Of a stretch of 64,000 nt of DNA, positions 17,649-27,063 are shown one piece after another. Source of the stretch: Acinetobacter baumannii (GTDB lineage Bacteria > Pseudomonadota > Gammaproteobacteria > Pseudomonadales > Moraxellaceae); assembly GCF_016508585.1 (NCBI RefSeq), contig NZ_JADVOP010000009.1, positions 1 to 64,000 of the forward strand, read 5' to 3'. The notes under the pieces are model-generated. The model saw nothing but the letters and a program-made list of their open reading frames with translations, had not been told where the DNA came from and made no database searches. Positions within the stretch are counted from its first letter, which is position 1. Every line of letters starts with the position of its first letter. The position numbers and the translations under genes are program-made.

Positions 17649-18846
17649 ACGAGTTGCAATTGTTGGCGCAGGTCCAGCAGGCTTAATGGCTGCTGATGTG
17701 TTGAGCCAATATAAAAATTATGAGATTCATGTTTTTGAACAAAAACCATCGGCTGCCCGCAAATTTTTGATGGCGGGAAAAACGGGACTGAATATCTCAC
17801 ATGCCGAAGCGTTTGAACAATTTATTCAACGCTACGATCAAGTGGAATGGTTAAAACCCTGGATTCGAAAATGGGATGCAGCATGGATTCAACAGTGGAT
17901 GAAAAGTTTAGGCATTGAATCCTATGTCGGCAGTTCCGGGCGGATTTTCCCAGTAGAAATGAAAGCTGCACCACTGTTAAGAGCATGGCTGAAGTATTTA
18001 CTTGAGCAGCAGGTTCAATTTCATTATCGCCATCAAGTGATTGAGCTTAAGTGTCAGCAACTGAAGATGATTGATTTAAAAAGCAATCAGATCAATGAAC
18101 GGAACTTTGATGCGGTTATTTTGGCATGTGGTGCTGTATCATGGTCTCGTTTAGGCAGTGATGGTGCATGGCAAAAATGGTTGTCTTCATCTGAAATTGA
18201 AACTTTTCAACCCAGTAATGCGGGTGTAGTTTATCCGTGGTCGGACTATATGCAGTCGGTCTTTGGTCAGCCTTTAAAGCGTGTAGATGCCTGGGTTGAG
18301 CCTTCGGTTAAAACGCAAGGTGATATCGTCATCACCCATTATGGCTTGGAAAGTGGACTCATCTATAAGCAAGGACGCTCATTGCGTCACCTGATTCAAC
18401 AGAATCGGCCATTGGTCATGTATCTGGATTTATTACCCGATCAAACGGCTCCACAATTGGTACAAAAATTACAACCATCCAAAAAACAGTCGACCGCCAA
18501 TATTTGGCGCAAAGCAGGCTTGGACACAGCAAAATCCAGTTTATTACGTGAATTGGTCGACAAAGCACTCTGGAGCGATCCAGAACGATTGGCGCAGCAG
18601 ATTAAACATCTTAAAATCGAATTACTAGGATTCCGCCCGATTGAAGAAGCGATTAGTTGCGCAGGCGGTGTAAAACAACAAGCATTGACGCAGGATTTAC
18701 AGCTCAAATCTCTTGGGTCAGTATTTTGCTGTGGTGAAATGCTGGATTGGGATGCACCTACAGGTGGCTATCTGTTAACAGCTTGTTTTGCTACCGGTCG
18801 AGCGGCAGGTGAGGGTGTGCATCAATATCTTTCCGGGACATTTTAA
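17638..18846 (+). CDS. HI0933/TIGR03862-type flavoprotein
   Basis: 402 residues. The N-terminal dinucleotide-binding motif is VAIVGAGPAGLMAADVL, followed by the family block KFLMAGKTGLNISHAEAFE. The C-terminal CCGEMLDWDAPTGGYLL is the second FAD contact typical of the HI0933 family of NAD(P)/FAD-dependent oxidoreductases. The substrate is unknown. The start ATG 17638 lies inside the end of the methyltransferase gene (11-bp overlap). The open frame reaches back to 17581, but the residues before MSIKRVAIVG do not belong to the fold. Confidence 0.9.
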   Translation: MSIKRVAIVGAGPAGLMAADVLSQYKNYEIHVFEQKPSAARKFLMAGKTGLNISHAEAFEQFIQRYDQVEWLKPWIRKWDAAWIQQWMKSLGIESYVGSSGRIFPVEMKAAPLLRAWLKYLLEQQVQFHYRHQVIELKCQQLKMIDLKSNQINERNFDAVILACGAVSWSRLGSDGAWQKWLSSSEIETFQPSNAGVVYPWSDYMQSVFGQPLKRVDAWVEPSVKTQGDIVITHYGLESGLIYKQGRSLRHLIQQNRPLVMYLDLLPDQTAPQLVQKLQPSKKQSTANIWRKAGLDTAKSSLLRELVDKALWSDPERLAQQIKHLKIELLGFRPIEEAISCAGGVKQQALTQDLQLKSLGSVFCCGEMLDWDAPTGGYLLTACFATGRAAGEGVHQYLSGTF

Positions 18847-18934
18847 AAAAAAGGATTTATTTCCGCTAAGCGCAGAGATTTATGCTAATTTGATGGTGTA
18901 CTAATCATTTTTGCACATGGTGAGATTTTCAAAA

Positions 18935-19345
18935 ATGTCTGCTGAAAAATTATATACAGGAAGTTGTTTGTGTGGTGGGATTCATTATGAAGTTCATGGT
19001 GAAATAGGTCCGGTCATCCAATGTCATTGTAAACGTTGCCGAAAAGCCAATGGTACGGCATTTGCGACCAATGCACCCATTCAAAAAGCAGATTTTAAAA
19101 TCGTAAAGGGTGAGGAATTGCTCAAACAGTTTGCATCCACTGCGACAACGACGCGATGTTTTTGTCGGGAGTGTGGCTCGCCGATTATGAGCATTAAAGC
19201 CGAAGCCCCAGATACCTATCGTTTAAGAATTGGAACACTCGACACGGCATTGGAGCATCAACCCACCATGCATATTTATGCAGCCTACAAAGCAGAGTGG
19301 GATACGATTTGCGATGGTTTACCTCAATATGATGAACGACCATAA
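18935..19345 (+). CDS. GFA family (glutathione-dependent formaldehyde-activating-like) protein
   Basis: 136 residues of the Mss4-like zinc fold. Zinc ligands are visible in GSCLCGGIHYE, CHCKRCRKANG and CFCRECGSPI. GFA proteins were first named for catalysing S-hydroxymethylglutathione formation, though for most members activity is unproven. The start at ATG 18935 follows a GGTGAG site; an earlier TTG at 18911 is open but less likely. It is followed by a strong palindromic terminator. Confidence 0.9.
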   Translation: MSAEKLYTGSCLCGGIHYEVHGEIGPVIQCHCKRCRKANGTAFATNAPIQKADFKIVKGEELLKQFASTATTTRCFCRECGSPIMSIKAEAPDTYRLRIGTLDTALEHQPTMHIYAAYKAEWDTICDGLPQYDERP

Positions 19346-19353
19346 GTAGTAAT

Positions 19354-19385
19354 AAAGGGATCAATTTGATCCCTTTGATTTTTCT
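19354..19385 (+). terminator. Terminator after GFA gene
   Basis: AAAGGGATCA - att - TGATCCCTTT, a perfect ten-pair stem, then a T-rich tract (TGATTTTTC). It lies nine bases after the stop codon of the GFA gene. Confidence 0.85.
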
Positions 19386-19449
19386 ATTACGATGAGAGGC
19401 TGAGCCATTCTGTGAATGCTTATAAGGATGAATGCAATGTCAATCGCTC

Positions 19450-19782
19450 TTATTTCTCTGTTAAAGCAACACCATCAAATTGAATGCCATCCCAGCCATT
19501 TTGCATAAACTGGCGAATGTTTTGATGATCGGTTGCTTCTGGTGTTGCCAAAACAGCAGCATAATGTTCTGCGAACAAGCTCAAGGTTTGTGCTTGATCG
19601 AGTTGATTTAACTGAGCAAAAGAAAAAACTTTTGCACTGCCTTGGTTTTCTGTTGCAGCATTATATTGTTGACCGTTTTGAAATGCGGTGGGTGAATGGG
19701 TATAACGTGCTTCGATATAACTGATCACATCGGTAAATTTTGCTTCGCCAGCTTGAAGTTGTTTCAATAAATCTTGAGCCAT
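19450..19782 (-). CDS. HopJ-family protein
   Basis: 110 residues. Matches the HopJ type III effector family by KFTDVISYIEARYTHSPTAF, FSFAQLNQLDQAQTLSLFAE and the end NIRQFMQNGWDGIQFDG. The family was named from a plant-pathogen effector, but members are widespread in free-living bacteria without secretion systems, and the function here is unknown. The sequence is small, soluble and cytoplasmic. The gene is isolated, and the convergent GFA gene ends 105 bp away. Confidence 0.88.
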   Translation of the reverse strand: MAQDLLKQLQAGEAKFTDVISYIEARYTHSPTAFQNGQQYNAATENQGSAKVFSFAQLNQLDQAQTLSLFAEHYAAVLATPEATDHQNIRQFMQNGWDGIQFDGVALTEK

Positions 19783-19928
19783 GAGTTAAGCGTTCCATAT
19801 TCAATCGTGCGCATAGCATAACCGATCGTTCATGGATCGGTAATGTCCTTGTGGGTTTTGCTCGATAAATTATTTTTTAATTGTATTTGTTAGAATCGAA
19901 TGCTTGAAGGAAATAATCATCGTGCCTT

Positions 19929-20790
19929 ATGCACCGACATCGTTTAAAAAAACCGACCAAGGGCATTATTTTAAAATGCATTGCTTTTTTTGCGCAATGC
20001 TCATTTTTACTTGGTTTGCGCCGTATGTTGATGCGCTTAATTCCTTTCTTGGAACTACAGAGCCAGGTGGAAAATATTGTTTATTTGTCTTGGTGGGTTG
20101 ATATAGAGCAGGTGTGTTCAGGCTATCCAAGTCATGTGCAGTTATTAGAAAAGCAGGGCAAAACGATTTTTACCATTTTGACTTATCAACACCAACACTT
20201 TGGTTTTTCTTTCTTAGGTCATTTACGCCAGTTCATGCCATCACCTCAACAAAGCAATTGGCGGTTTTATATCGCACCTGAACAACCAGCCAAAACAGTG
20301 ATTTTTGAACAGGTCGTGATTGATCAGAAACTTTATGTACTGAGTGGACGTTTGGCAAGTGATGTGATGCCCGCACAATATGCCCAGCAATTTGTCCATA
20401 AAAGAGAGGATGATATAATTCAGACGCAGATTGAGCTTGATGCACTTTATCGACTCTCCTGTTCAGTTCAGATCAATATTTACCTCAAACATGGAAAATG
20501 TTTTTTCTTCGTGGCGTGAGGCTATTACTTATCTGGTAGACCAAGATCATGCATGGGTAGAATGGGTTGATCAGCCGGAGCGATTATCACAAGGTGATAT
20601 TGAAATGCCTTTTGATTTTAATCAAATTCAAGCGGCTCAAGTGTCCAATATTGATTGTCCACTGCTCCATCAGTGGGGAGTTAGAGAACAAGATGTTTTT
20701 GCATTTGTGGTTCCAGCTTTGAATTTTTATGTAAAGAATGAGACCCCTATCGATGAGAATACTTCGGATTGTTGTGAAAAATGTGGATAA
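19929..20790 (+). pseudogene. DUF2071-like gene with two apparent frameshifts
   Basis: Three frames read in order give one plausible protein of about 287 residues. Frame one starts at ATG 19929 and carries VENIVYLSWWVDIEQV, FTILTYQHQHFGF and SPQQSNWRFYI up to about ALYRLS at 20460. Frame two gives SDQYLPQTWKMFF (about 20470-20505). Frame three gives SSWREAITYLVDQDHAWVEW to the stop at 20790. Each switch needs one missing base. The second falls in a run of six T at about 20502-20507, where seven T would restore the frame. The gene may be truly inactive, or the missing bases may be sequencing errors. The family call (DUF2071-like) rests on my memory of similar Acinetobacter proteins. Confidence 0.6.
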
Positions 20791-20874
20791 CTTTGGGCTT
20801 ATACACAAACACTGCAGTAGCGGATTATTGTTGTTGCAAGACGTTATTTAAACAAGATTTAAGGAATTTTGAAT

Positions 20875-21255
20875 ATGAATTGGCTTTTGGTCGCATGTGG
20901 TGGTGCAATTGGTGCAAGCTTACGTTATGGGGCAGGTTTTGTGATTTCTAAACCCCATAGCCTTTTTCCTTGGACAACATGGTCAATCAATATTTTAGGC
21001 TGTTTCCTTGCAGGCATTTTCTTTGCTTTTACTCAACGTTATCCGATTTTGCAACAAGAAACGCGTTTGTTTCTCATGGTGGGAATCCTGGGTGGCTTTA
21101 CGACTTTTTCAAGTTTTGGTTTAGAGACGTTTCAACTCATTCGACAAGGTCAATTTCCCATTGCGCTGGCCTATACGGTATCCAGTGTTATTGTCGGGGT
21201 GATTTTTTTAGCGATCGGTTTTTATATTTTCCAAATGATCTTATCAACAAAATAG
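20875..21255 (+). CDS. crcB: Fluoride exporter CrcB/FluC
   Basis: 126 residues, four transmembrane helices, active as a dual-topology dimer that exports fluoride. Family motifs are GGAIGASLRYG near the start, the PWTTWSINILGCFLAG segment with the conserved Asn, and GILGGFTTFSSFGLET with the phenylalanine box and sodium site. ATG 20875 is preceded by TTAAGGA. No fluoride riboswitch is visible upstream. Confidence 0.96.
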   Translation: MNWLLVACGGAIGASLRYGAGFVISKPHSLFPWTTWSINILGCFLAGIFFAFTQRYPILQQETRLFLMVGILGGFTTFSSFGLETFQLIRQGQFPIALAYTVSSVIVGVIFLAIGFYIFQMILSTK

Positions 21256-21267
21256 TATAAATAAAAA

Positions 21268-21298
21268 AAGCCTAAGTTTAGAGGGGTAACTTAGGCTT
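21268..21298 (-). terminator. rpmE2 terminator
   Basis: AAGCCTAAGTT - 9-nt loop - AACTTAGGCTT. On the minus strand it is followed by seven T, so it mainly ends rpmE2 transcription. On the plus strand (crcB) no T tract follows. Confidence 0.85.
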
Positions 21299-21314
21299 GA
21301 ACAACAGTTAAAGT

Positions 21315-21563
21315 TTAACGTTTAAAGCGTGCAAAACGCTTATTAAAGTTGGCTATACGACCTTCATTGCTCGCTTGACGGATTTCACCCGTGTAGAACG
21401 GATGAGAAGCACTGGATATATCTAATGTTACATAAGGATATACTTTACCTTCATGTTCTTTGGTATTTGCTGTCTTGATCGTACTGCCAATCACGAAGAA
21501 TGCATTGGCATTGGTGTCATGGAACAGCACTTCACGATATTCTGGATGGATACCTGCGCGCAT
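21315..21563 (-). CDS. rpmE2: Ribosomal protein L31 type B (zinc-independent)
   Basis: 82 residues. [20 protein letters not shown] and [20 protein letters not shown] identify the type B (YkgM) form. The zinc-binding CxxC of type A L31 is absent. This form replaces the zinc-containing L31 under zinc starvation, freeing zinc from ribosomes. The ribosome site AGAGGA lies ten bases upstream. A Zur-like palindrome 28 bases before the start predicts repression by zinc. Confidence 0.95.
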   Translation of the reverse strand: MRAGIHPEYREVLFHDTNANAFFVIGSTIKTANTKEHEGKVYPYVTLDISSASHPFYTGEIRQASNEGRIANFNKRFARFKR

Positions 21564-21590
21564 GATTTGATCCTCTGGTTATTTTGATTT

Positions 21591-21608
21591 AATGTAATAT
21601 TATAACAT
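21591..21608. promoter_or_regulatory. Zur-like operator of rpmE2
   Basis: AATGTAATATTATAACAT closely resembles the gamma-proteobacterial Zur consensus (ATGTTATAATATAACAT), with one break in the symmetry. It lies 28-45 bases upstream of the rpmE2 start. Regulation of this ribosomal protein by Zur is well established in other bacteria. Confidence 0.7.
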
Positions 21609-21681
21609 AACATTTAATTTGTAAAGTCTATTCACATTTGGATTGAATGCGTCGGATGAATTGGTTTGATATTACAGGAAA

Positions 21682-21721
21682 TAAAAAAGAAATCTAAGCA
21701 GGAGGAGGTTGCTTAGATTTC
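21682..21721 (-). terminator. Terminator after the ABC1/UbiB-like gene
   Basis: GAAATCTAAGC - 11-nt loop - GCTTAGATTTC, perfect eleven-pair stem, followed on the minus strand by a run of T. It lies 164 bp downstream of the ABC1 kinase stop. The remaining intergenic DNA from 21609 to 21884 shows nothing else. Confidence 0.85.
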
Positions 21722-21884
21722 AAATATGCTTTTAATTTAGATTGCTTAGCTTAAAATAAGATGAATCCATCTAGACGCTGATTATTATGATATTGATGCT
21801 CCGCATCTTGAGCTAAAATGATCAGCTTTTGGAATTTATGCTTTCATCATTTTTTAATTCCACATTTTTAATGTTTATGTCATC

Positions 21885-23183
21885 TCAATCTTGCAGTGGA
21901 ACCAGTTCTTCGAAAAGATCGTTTAAATTATCATGAACCTTCAGTTGAATCAGATTCCAATATTGTCCTGAAATGGTACGATTTACCATTAAAGTATCTG
22001 GGGAAGGCTTAAATACATCCCAATATTTCAATGATTTTTTCACCAGCTTGATTCCATCATGGTGGGCTGAGTTTTCAGCGAAATCATAATGTGTCGTAAG
22101 TGGGCGTAATAAAACTTCCAGCCATGCTTTATAAAGTTCTTCAGGGAATTTGCCTGTTTCAACCAATGCATCTAAATCAGTTAAATGTTCTTCTATTGCG
22201 GTGATATCTTGCTTTCTTGCAGCTCTGACTAAGGCTTTAAAGTGTGCAATGATTTCATTGGATAAGGTTTTTACTCCCCCAAAATCGTAAATAATCACAC
22301 TCCCATCTTCACGGAAAGCAAAGTTTCCAGGATGTGGGTCGCAGTGAAAACGTTTCAAGAAAAAGATCTGTTGACCAAGTGCCAAAATTAAACGTCGTCC
22401 AATTTCATTTCGAATATCTAAGTCCCAAGTGCTGGCTGTTTCGATACTTTCACCTTTTTCTAGACTCAATGTTAAGATACGTCGGCTTGAATATTCATTG
22501 AAAACTTTGGGAATAATAATTTTTGTATCCAAGGCCTGATGAAAAGTTCTAAACACTTGTAGGTTTTGAGCCTCAATTTCGTAATTCAATTCTTCATGTA
22601 AACTGTCTTGAATTTCTTTAAAAAGACGATCTTGTAATTTTTTATCGACTTTCAGTACGCCCATAAGACGCAAGGCAAGCCGGACTTGTTTTAAATCACT
22701 TTCACAGGCTTCATCTACCCCAGGATATTGAACTTTAACCACGACTTCGGTGCCATTTTTCAATGTTGCCTTATGAACCTGACCAATTGAAGCTGCGGCA
22801 AAAGGCTGTTCATCAAAATACAAAAAAGCTTGGTCAATGGGTTTACCGAGTTCTTTTTCTACTTGTTGTTTAATTTCAATAAAGGGCATCGCAGGTGCCT
22901 GGCGTTGCAGTTTAGCAATGGCGCGTGCAACTTCAGGTGGGAAAATATCTTTGTATTGAGAGGCGATTTGCCCGACTTTCATCACTGCACCTTTCATTTC
23001 ACCTAAGGTATCTGCGATTTGTATGCCAATATCTTGAAATAGCTTGCTGCGCGCTTCATTTTTTTGATCTTCATCTGCATTGAAGTTACGAATTGAATTC
23101 GATACCGTTTTTGTCGCAATACTTGCAGTCATGCTGGCAAGTTTCATAAAGCGGCGACCGGGTGTACTGGTACTTTTCGACAT
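21885..23183 (-). CDS. ABC1/UbiB-family atypical kinase
   Basis: 432 residues. The ABC1 signature KxGQ is present in AVMKVGQIASQYKD (about residues 65-78), with the alanine-rich nucleotide loop AAASIGQVHKAT, the DPHPGNFAF catalytic region and VIIYDFGGVK as the metal-binding DFG equivalent. Members include UbiB (ubiquinone synthesis) and mitochondrial Coq8. This protein lacks the two C-terminal membrane helices of UbiB, so it is more likely a soluble paralogue than UbiB itself. The ribosome site AGGATG precedes ATG 23183. Confidence 0.88.
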   Translation of the reverse strand: MSKSTSTPGRRFMKLASMTASIATKTVSNSIRNFNADEDQKNEARSKLFQDIGIQIADTLGEMKGAVMKVGQIASQYKDIFPPEVARAIAKLQRQAPAMPFIEIKQQVEKELGKPIDQAFLYFDEQPFAAASIGQVHKATLKNGTEVVVKVQYPGVDEACESDLKQVRLALRLMGVLKVDKKLQDRLFKEIQDSLHEELNYEIEAQNLQVFRTFHQALDTKIIIPKVFNEYSSRRILTLSLEKGESIETASTWDLDIRNEIGRRLILALGQQIFFLKRFHCDPHPGNFAFREDGSVIIYDFGGVKTLSNEIIAHFKALVRAARKQDITAIEEHLTDLDALVETGKFPEELYKAWLEVLLRPLTTHYDFAENSAHHDGIKLVKKSLKYWDVFKPSPDTLMVNRTISGQYWNLIQLKVHDNLNDLFEELVPLQD

Positions 23184-23382
23184 TCGTAATCATCCTTCAG
23201 TTTAGATTAGATGTTTGATTTATTTTGATCATAGGCGACTATTGTTAAGCTGCCTACTCTAATTTGTTAAGCATTTGTTTATACTTTGATTTTTTCGATA
23301 TTTAAATACGTTGGACAGTATAAGCCTGTTTTTGTGTATTTTGGATTAAAATATTTTCACCTATTTATATAGTTGTAACTGG

Positions 23383-23598
23383 ATGAAAGTTTATCGATAT
23401 TTAACCGGCAAAGATGATGTTCATTTTTGTGCAAGGGTGAGCAAAGCACTCAATGAGGGTTATGCACTGTATGGTGCTCCAACCATGACGTTTAACGGTA
23501 CTGATGTCATTGTTGGACAAGCCATCGTCAAGGAAGTTGCAGATCTATCAAAGATGTCTGAGAAATTTCAACATGCATATCAACTACAATCTGAATAA
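23383..23598 (+). CDS. DUF1737 protein
   Basis: 71 residues. VYRYLTGKDDVHFCARVSKA and LNEGYALYGAPTMTFNG are the DUF1737 family pattern. Small soluble protein of unknown role, with neither signal nor membrane segment. It is isolated, with over 150 bp free on both sides. Confidence 0.88.
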   Translation: MKVYRYLTGKDDVHFCARVSKALNEGYALYGAPTMTFNGTDVIVGQAIVKEVADLSKMSEKFQHAYQLQSE

Positions 23599-23750
23599 AT
23601 ATACGTTCCGGATAAACATTGTGTTATCTGTTCAAAGTGTCTGATTATTGAGACAGCTGATGTATGGTGCAGAGTATAAAGATCAGTTTGATTTTACTTT
23701 TCTTAGAAAAAATAATGCCGTTAAAGCAACAGCATTATTTAAAAATTTAA

Positions 23751-25109
23751 TCATGAGTTTTGTGCCAAGCGTTTGTTATTGGTATATAAGCGCATAAGCA
23801 ACAAGATGCAAGCAACTGTTAATCCAATAATCAGACCTGTCCATACACCTGCAGCGCCCATATCGGTATAACGTGCCAAATAGATTCCAATCGGGAAAGC
23901 GATGATCCAATAAGCCAGCATCGTGATCCACATGGGGCCTTTGGTATCTTGCATACCACGTAAACATCCCGCAGCACTGACTTGCCAAGCATCCATAAGT
24001 TGGTAAGCGATTGCAAATAAAATTAAATAGACCGCAGCTTGAGATACATCATAATCACGAGTATAAACAGAAACGATTTCTGGACGTAATACCAAGAGCA
24101 ACAGCATAGTTGTACAGGCAAATAGGGTACTGGTCATCAAACCAACTTTCTGTACTTTACGCATGGCAAACCAATTCTTTTCACCATAATAAGTTCCTGT
24201 GCGTATCGTCAGCGCCAAAGCGAGTGACATTGGGATCATAAACAGTTGAGAAGTGACCGATAAGGCAATTTGATGTGCAGCAACAGTAATCTCACCCAAA
24301 GGGCTGAGTACAATTGCACCCGTACTAAAAATACTTACTTCGAAGAAAATCGCTAAGCCAATCGGTAAACCCAGTTTGAGAATACGCTTGATGAGTACAC
24401 TGTCTACTTTCTCAAATTTATTTAAGGGTTGTGTCGCCTGATAGCGTTTTGCTTTAAAAATATAAGTACTGATTGTAATGAACATGAGCCATTGCAGTAA
24501 TGCTGTAGCGAAACCACAACCCGCACTACCCAAGTGGGGAATAGGGCCAATACCGTACATAAAAATAAAGTTGAGTGGGATTTGTACGACCAATGCGACA
24601 AGGCTGATCACGGTGACAGGGCGGGGGTAGCCCAAGGCTTCGGAATAACCCCGTAATGTCGAATACATGGTAAATGCGGGCATACCGAAAGCAATTGCAT
24701 GAAGAAACAGACTGGCTTTAGGCAGCAGTGACTCTGGAACACCGACGAGTGGCAATAACAATGGAATGATTTGTAAAACCATCATTCCGATTAATCCCAG
24801 TAAGAAGGCAACCCATAACGATTGGCGTACGATAGACGGTATTTTTTCAGGTGTACGTGCGCCATTGGCTTCAGCCACCAAAGGTGTCGTTGCAATCATG
24901 ATCCCGCTGAACAGCAGCATCACTGGAATCCATAAACCGACGCCCACGGCAATTGCGGCAAGATCTTCGGCAGACATATGCCCAGCCATGATCGTATCAA
25001 TTAATCCAAAACCTGCCGCAGCAAATTGAGTGATTAAAATCGGGAGCATCAAATGAAACAGTTGCTTTAATTCAAAGCGGGTAGTCGTGGCTTTTACTGA
25101 TACAGACAC
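23751..25109 (-). CDS. abeM: MATE efflux pump AbeM
   Basis: 452 residues, twelve predicted membrane helices in two repeats, of the NorM branch of MATE transporters. The sequence LKQLFHLMLPILITQFA, the conserved GLIDTIMAGH, the AIAVGVGLWIPVMLLFSG stretch and AAGCLRGMQDTKGPMWIT match what I recall of A. baumannii AbeM closely. That pump expels fluoroquinolones, aminoglycosides and dyes by proton antiport. It is followed by a small DMT gene in the same direction upstream. This is a core chromosomal gene in the genus and not itself a sign of acquired resistance. Confidence 0.92.
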   Translation of the reverse strand: MSVSVKATTTRFELKQLFHLMLPILITQFAAAGFGLIDTIMAGHMSAEDLAAIAVGVGLWIPVMLLFSGIMIATTPLVAEANGARTPEKIPSIVRQSLWVAFLLGLIGMMVLQIIPLLLPLVGVPESLLPKASLFLHAIAFGMPAFTMYSTLRGYSEALGYPRPVTVISLVALVVQIPLNFIFMYGIGPIPHLGSAGCGFATALLQWLMFITISTYIFKAKRYQATQPLNKFEKVDSVLIKRILKLGLPIGLAIFFEVSIFSTGAIVLSPLGEITVAAHQIALSVTSQLFMIPMSLALALTIRTGTYYGEKNWFAMRKVQKVGLMTSTLFACTTMLLLLVLRPEIVSVYTRDYDVSQAAVYLILFAIAYQLMDAWQVSAAGCLRGMQDTKGPMWITMLAYWIIAFPIGIYLARYTDMGAAGVWTGLIIGLTVACILLLMRLYTNNKRLAQNS

Positions 25110-25150
25110 TGGAAATACTCGTTTTAAAGGTGCTTAGAAAAATAAATTGG

Positions 25151-25612
25151 TTAGCGTTGTAGAGTGAGAAGCACACCTATAAAAATCACCACGCCACCTA
25201 AAAGACGTTGCCAGTTGACTGGCACTTTATCTGTACCCAATACACCGAAGTGATCAATGATCATCGATGTGGCTATTTGTCCAAAAATAATTAAGCCTGA
25301 CAGCGTTAAAAAGCCAAGTTTTGGCGCAGTATAAATGCTGATACTGATGGCATAAACCCCAAGACAACCACCTAGCCAGAGATACCAAGGAATCACGGCT
25401 AAACTGTGTAGGGTTGGTTTTTGTTCAGACTGGAAGATTACCAAAACTACGAGCAATAGTGTACCCACCAAAAAAGATAAAAGAGCTGCTTGTAAGGGGG
25501 AGTAGAGATATTCACGCAGCTGTGTATTAATGGCAGTCTGGAAAGCCATAGCAATACCAATGCCCATAGTCAGTGGTAAAAGAAACAACAATTGACTGGA
25601 TAATTTCATCAT
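25151..25612 (-). CDS. DMT superfamily transporter (DUF606/YdcZ type)
   Basis: 153 residues, five predicted helices. The family pattern is an opening GIGIAMAFQTAINTQLREYL, the GTLLLVVLV helix, LWLGGCLGVYAISISIY and the end GGVVIFIGVLL. These short proteins form dimers; the substrate is unknown. It precedes abeM with 41 bp between them, so the two may be read together. Confidence 0.85.
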   Translation of the reverse strand: MMKLSSQLLFLLPLTMGIGIAMAFQTAINTQLREYLYSPLQAALLSFLVGTLLLVVLVIFQSEQKPTLHSLAVIPWYLWLGGCLGVYAISISIYTAPKLGFLTLSGLIIFGQIATSMIIDHFGVLGTDKVPVNWQRLLGGVVIFIGVLLTLQR

Positions 25613-25774
25613 TCTTCTTCATCTACTTCTTCTCGGTGATTTATAGTTTAAATTAAATTAATGAGTTTTGCTAATAAATAGATAGATTTTTTTGGGTTAT
25701 TGTTAAATATTTCTAATATGTTTGTTGGCTTTACTTATGAATTTCTACATGATTCTAAGAAGCTGGATGAAGTC

Positions 25775-26971
25775 ATGTTAAAATTAGCCATTCTCTTACT
25801 TGCTTTGAGCTTTTCTTTGACTGCTTTAATCCCTCAAAATATTCCATTATCCCTTTATATTCATATGCCGTGGTGTGTGCGTAAGTGTCCGTATTGTGAT
25901 TTTAATTCGCATGCTGTACCCGATGGAAAATTGTCTTTAGGTTTAGAACAGGAATATCTACAGGCATTGGTTGAAGACTTTAAAACGCAAATTGAATTTG
26001 CCCAAGGGCGAGAAATTCATAGTGTATTTATTGGTGGAGGGACGCCGTCACTGATTTCAGCCCAAGGGTATCAATGGTTATTCTCACAGTTAAAAGCATT
26101 ACTGCCGTTTGAACTGGATTGTGAAATTACGTTAGAAGCGAATCCGGGAACAGTTGAGCATGATCCTTTTGCAGGCTATCTAGCGGCAGGTATTAACCGA
26201 CTATCAATCGGTGTGCAGAGTTTTAATACTGAACATTTAAAAAAATTGGGTCGTATTCATTCCAATGATGATGCTGTTTTCGCGATTCGAAATGCAAGAG
26301 AAGCCGGATTTCAACGTGTGAATGTTGATTTGATGCATGGATTACCAGAACAGACCTTGGAACAGGCGTTATACGACTTAAAACTGGCTGTTGAAAACGG
26401 TGCGACACATATTTCATGGTATCAATTGACCATTGAACCCAATACGGTTTTTTTTCGCACTCAACCGGTCTTACCTGTGGATGATGTTCTTGAGGAAATT
26501 CAGGAACAGGGGGAACAATATTTAAAAGAACAGGGTTTTATCAATTATGAAGTATCAGCCTGGCGCAAAGAACAACCATCAACGCATAACTTAAATTACT
26601 GGCAGTTCGGAGATTATCTAGCCATTGGTGCAGGTGCACATGGTAAGGTGACCCAGACCGATGGTGTATATCGTTTTCAAAAGACCCGTTTGCCCAAAGA
26701 CTATTTAGCAAAAGTGCCTGCTGAACATTTGCAGTTTAAACGTATTGAAGATGTGGAGATGCCTTTTGAATTTATGATGAATGCTTTGCGTTTGAATGAG
26801 GGGGTGAATGCTCAACTTTATTCAGAGCGTACAGGCTTGAATCTTGCGGATTTAAATGAGCGAATCCGCCCATTAAAACAACGTCATTTAATGGTCAATG
26901 ATGCAGCACGCTTGTCCTGTACAGCACAAGGACATATATTTTTAAATTCTGTTTTAGAGGCATTTTTATAA
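25775..26971 (+). CDS. hemW: Radical SAM haem chaperone HemW
   Basis: About 398 residues from ATG 25775, which has a GGATGA site. The radical SAM motif is CVRKCPYC followed by DFNSHAVPDG, then VFIGGGTPSLIS and the GLPEQTLEQAL segment. HemW binds haem and delivers it to respiratory proteins. It is a relative of HemN, but lacks coproporphyrinogen oxidase activity, since the CX3CX2C of HemN is followed by a further cysteine that is absent here. The first ~17 residues are unusually hydrophobic; a TTG at 25817, just before TALIPQNIPLSLYIH, would give the more usual N-terminus. Confidence 0.9.
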   Translation: MLKLAILLLALSFSLTALIPQNIPLSLYIHMPWCVRKCPYCDFNSHAVPDGKLSLGLEQEYLQALVEDFKTQIEFAQGREIHSVFIGGGTPSLISAQGYQWLFSQLKALLPFELDCEITLEANPGTVEHDPFAGYLAAGINRLSIGVQSFNTEHLKKLGRIHSNDDAVFAIRNAREAGFQRVNVDLMHGLPEQTLEQALYDLKLAVENGATHISWYQLTIEPNTVFFRTQPVLPVDDVLEEIQEQGEQYLKEQGFINYEVSAWRKEQPSTHNLNYWQFGDYLAIGAGAHGKVTQTDGVYRFQKTRLPKDYLAKVPAEHLQFKRIEDVEMPFEFMMNALRLNEGVNAQLYSERTGLNLADLNERIRPLKQRHLMVNDAARLSCTAQGHIFLNSVLEAFL

Positions 26972-27063
26972 ATATGCGGGTTGATTAAAATAAACAGCAT
27001 GAGATATCCAGTTTTGTTATGATGTGGCTGAAAATAAATATTTTAAATCTTCGGGTCATAACA

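Noticed and set aside
19904..20101. 66-codon frame overlapping the DUF2071-like gene
   Set aside because: The family-like residues lie in the neighbouring frame starting at 19929; this frame only shadows it, although it lies nearer the AAGGA site.
20780..20874. Fluoride riboswitch before crcB
   Set aside because: The conserved pseudoknot sequences of the crcB motif are not visible in the short upstream region.
23751..25109. AbeM as an acquired resistance gene
   Set aside because: It lies in core DNA without mobile-element signs; such a pump is a normal chromosomal gene of the genus.
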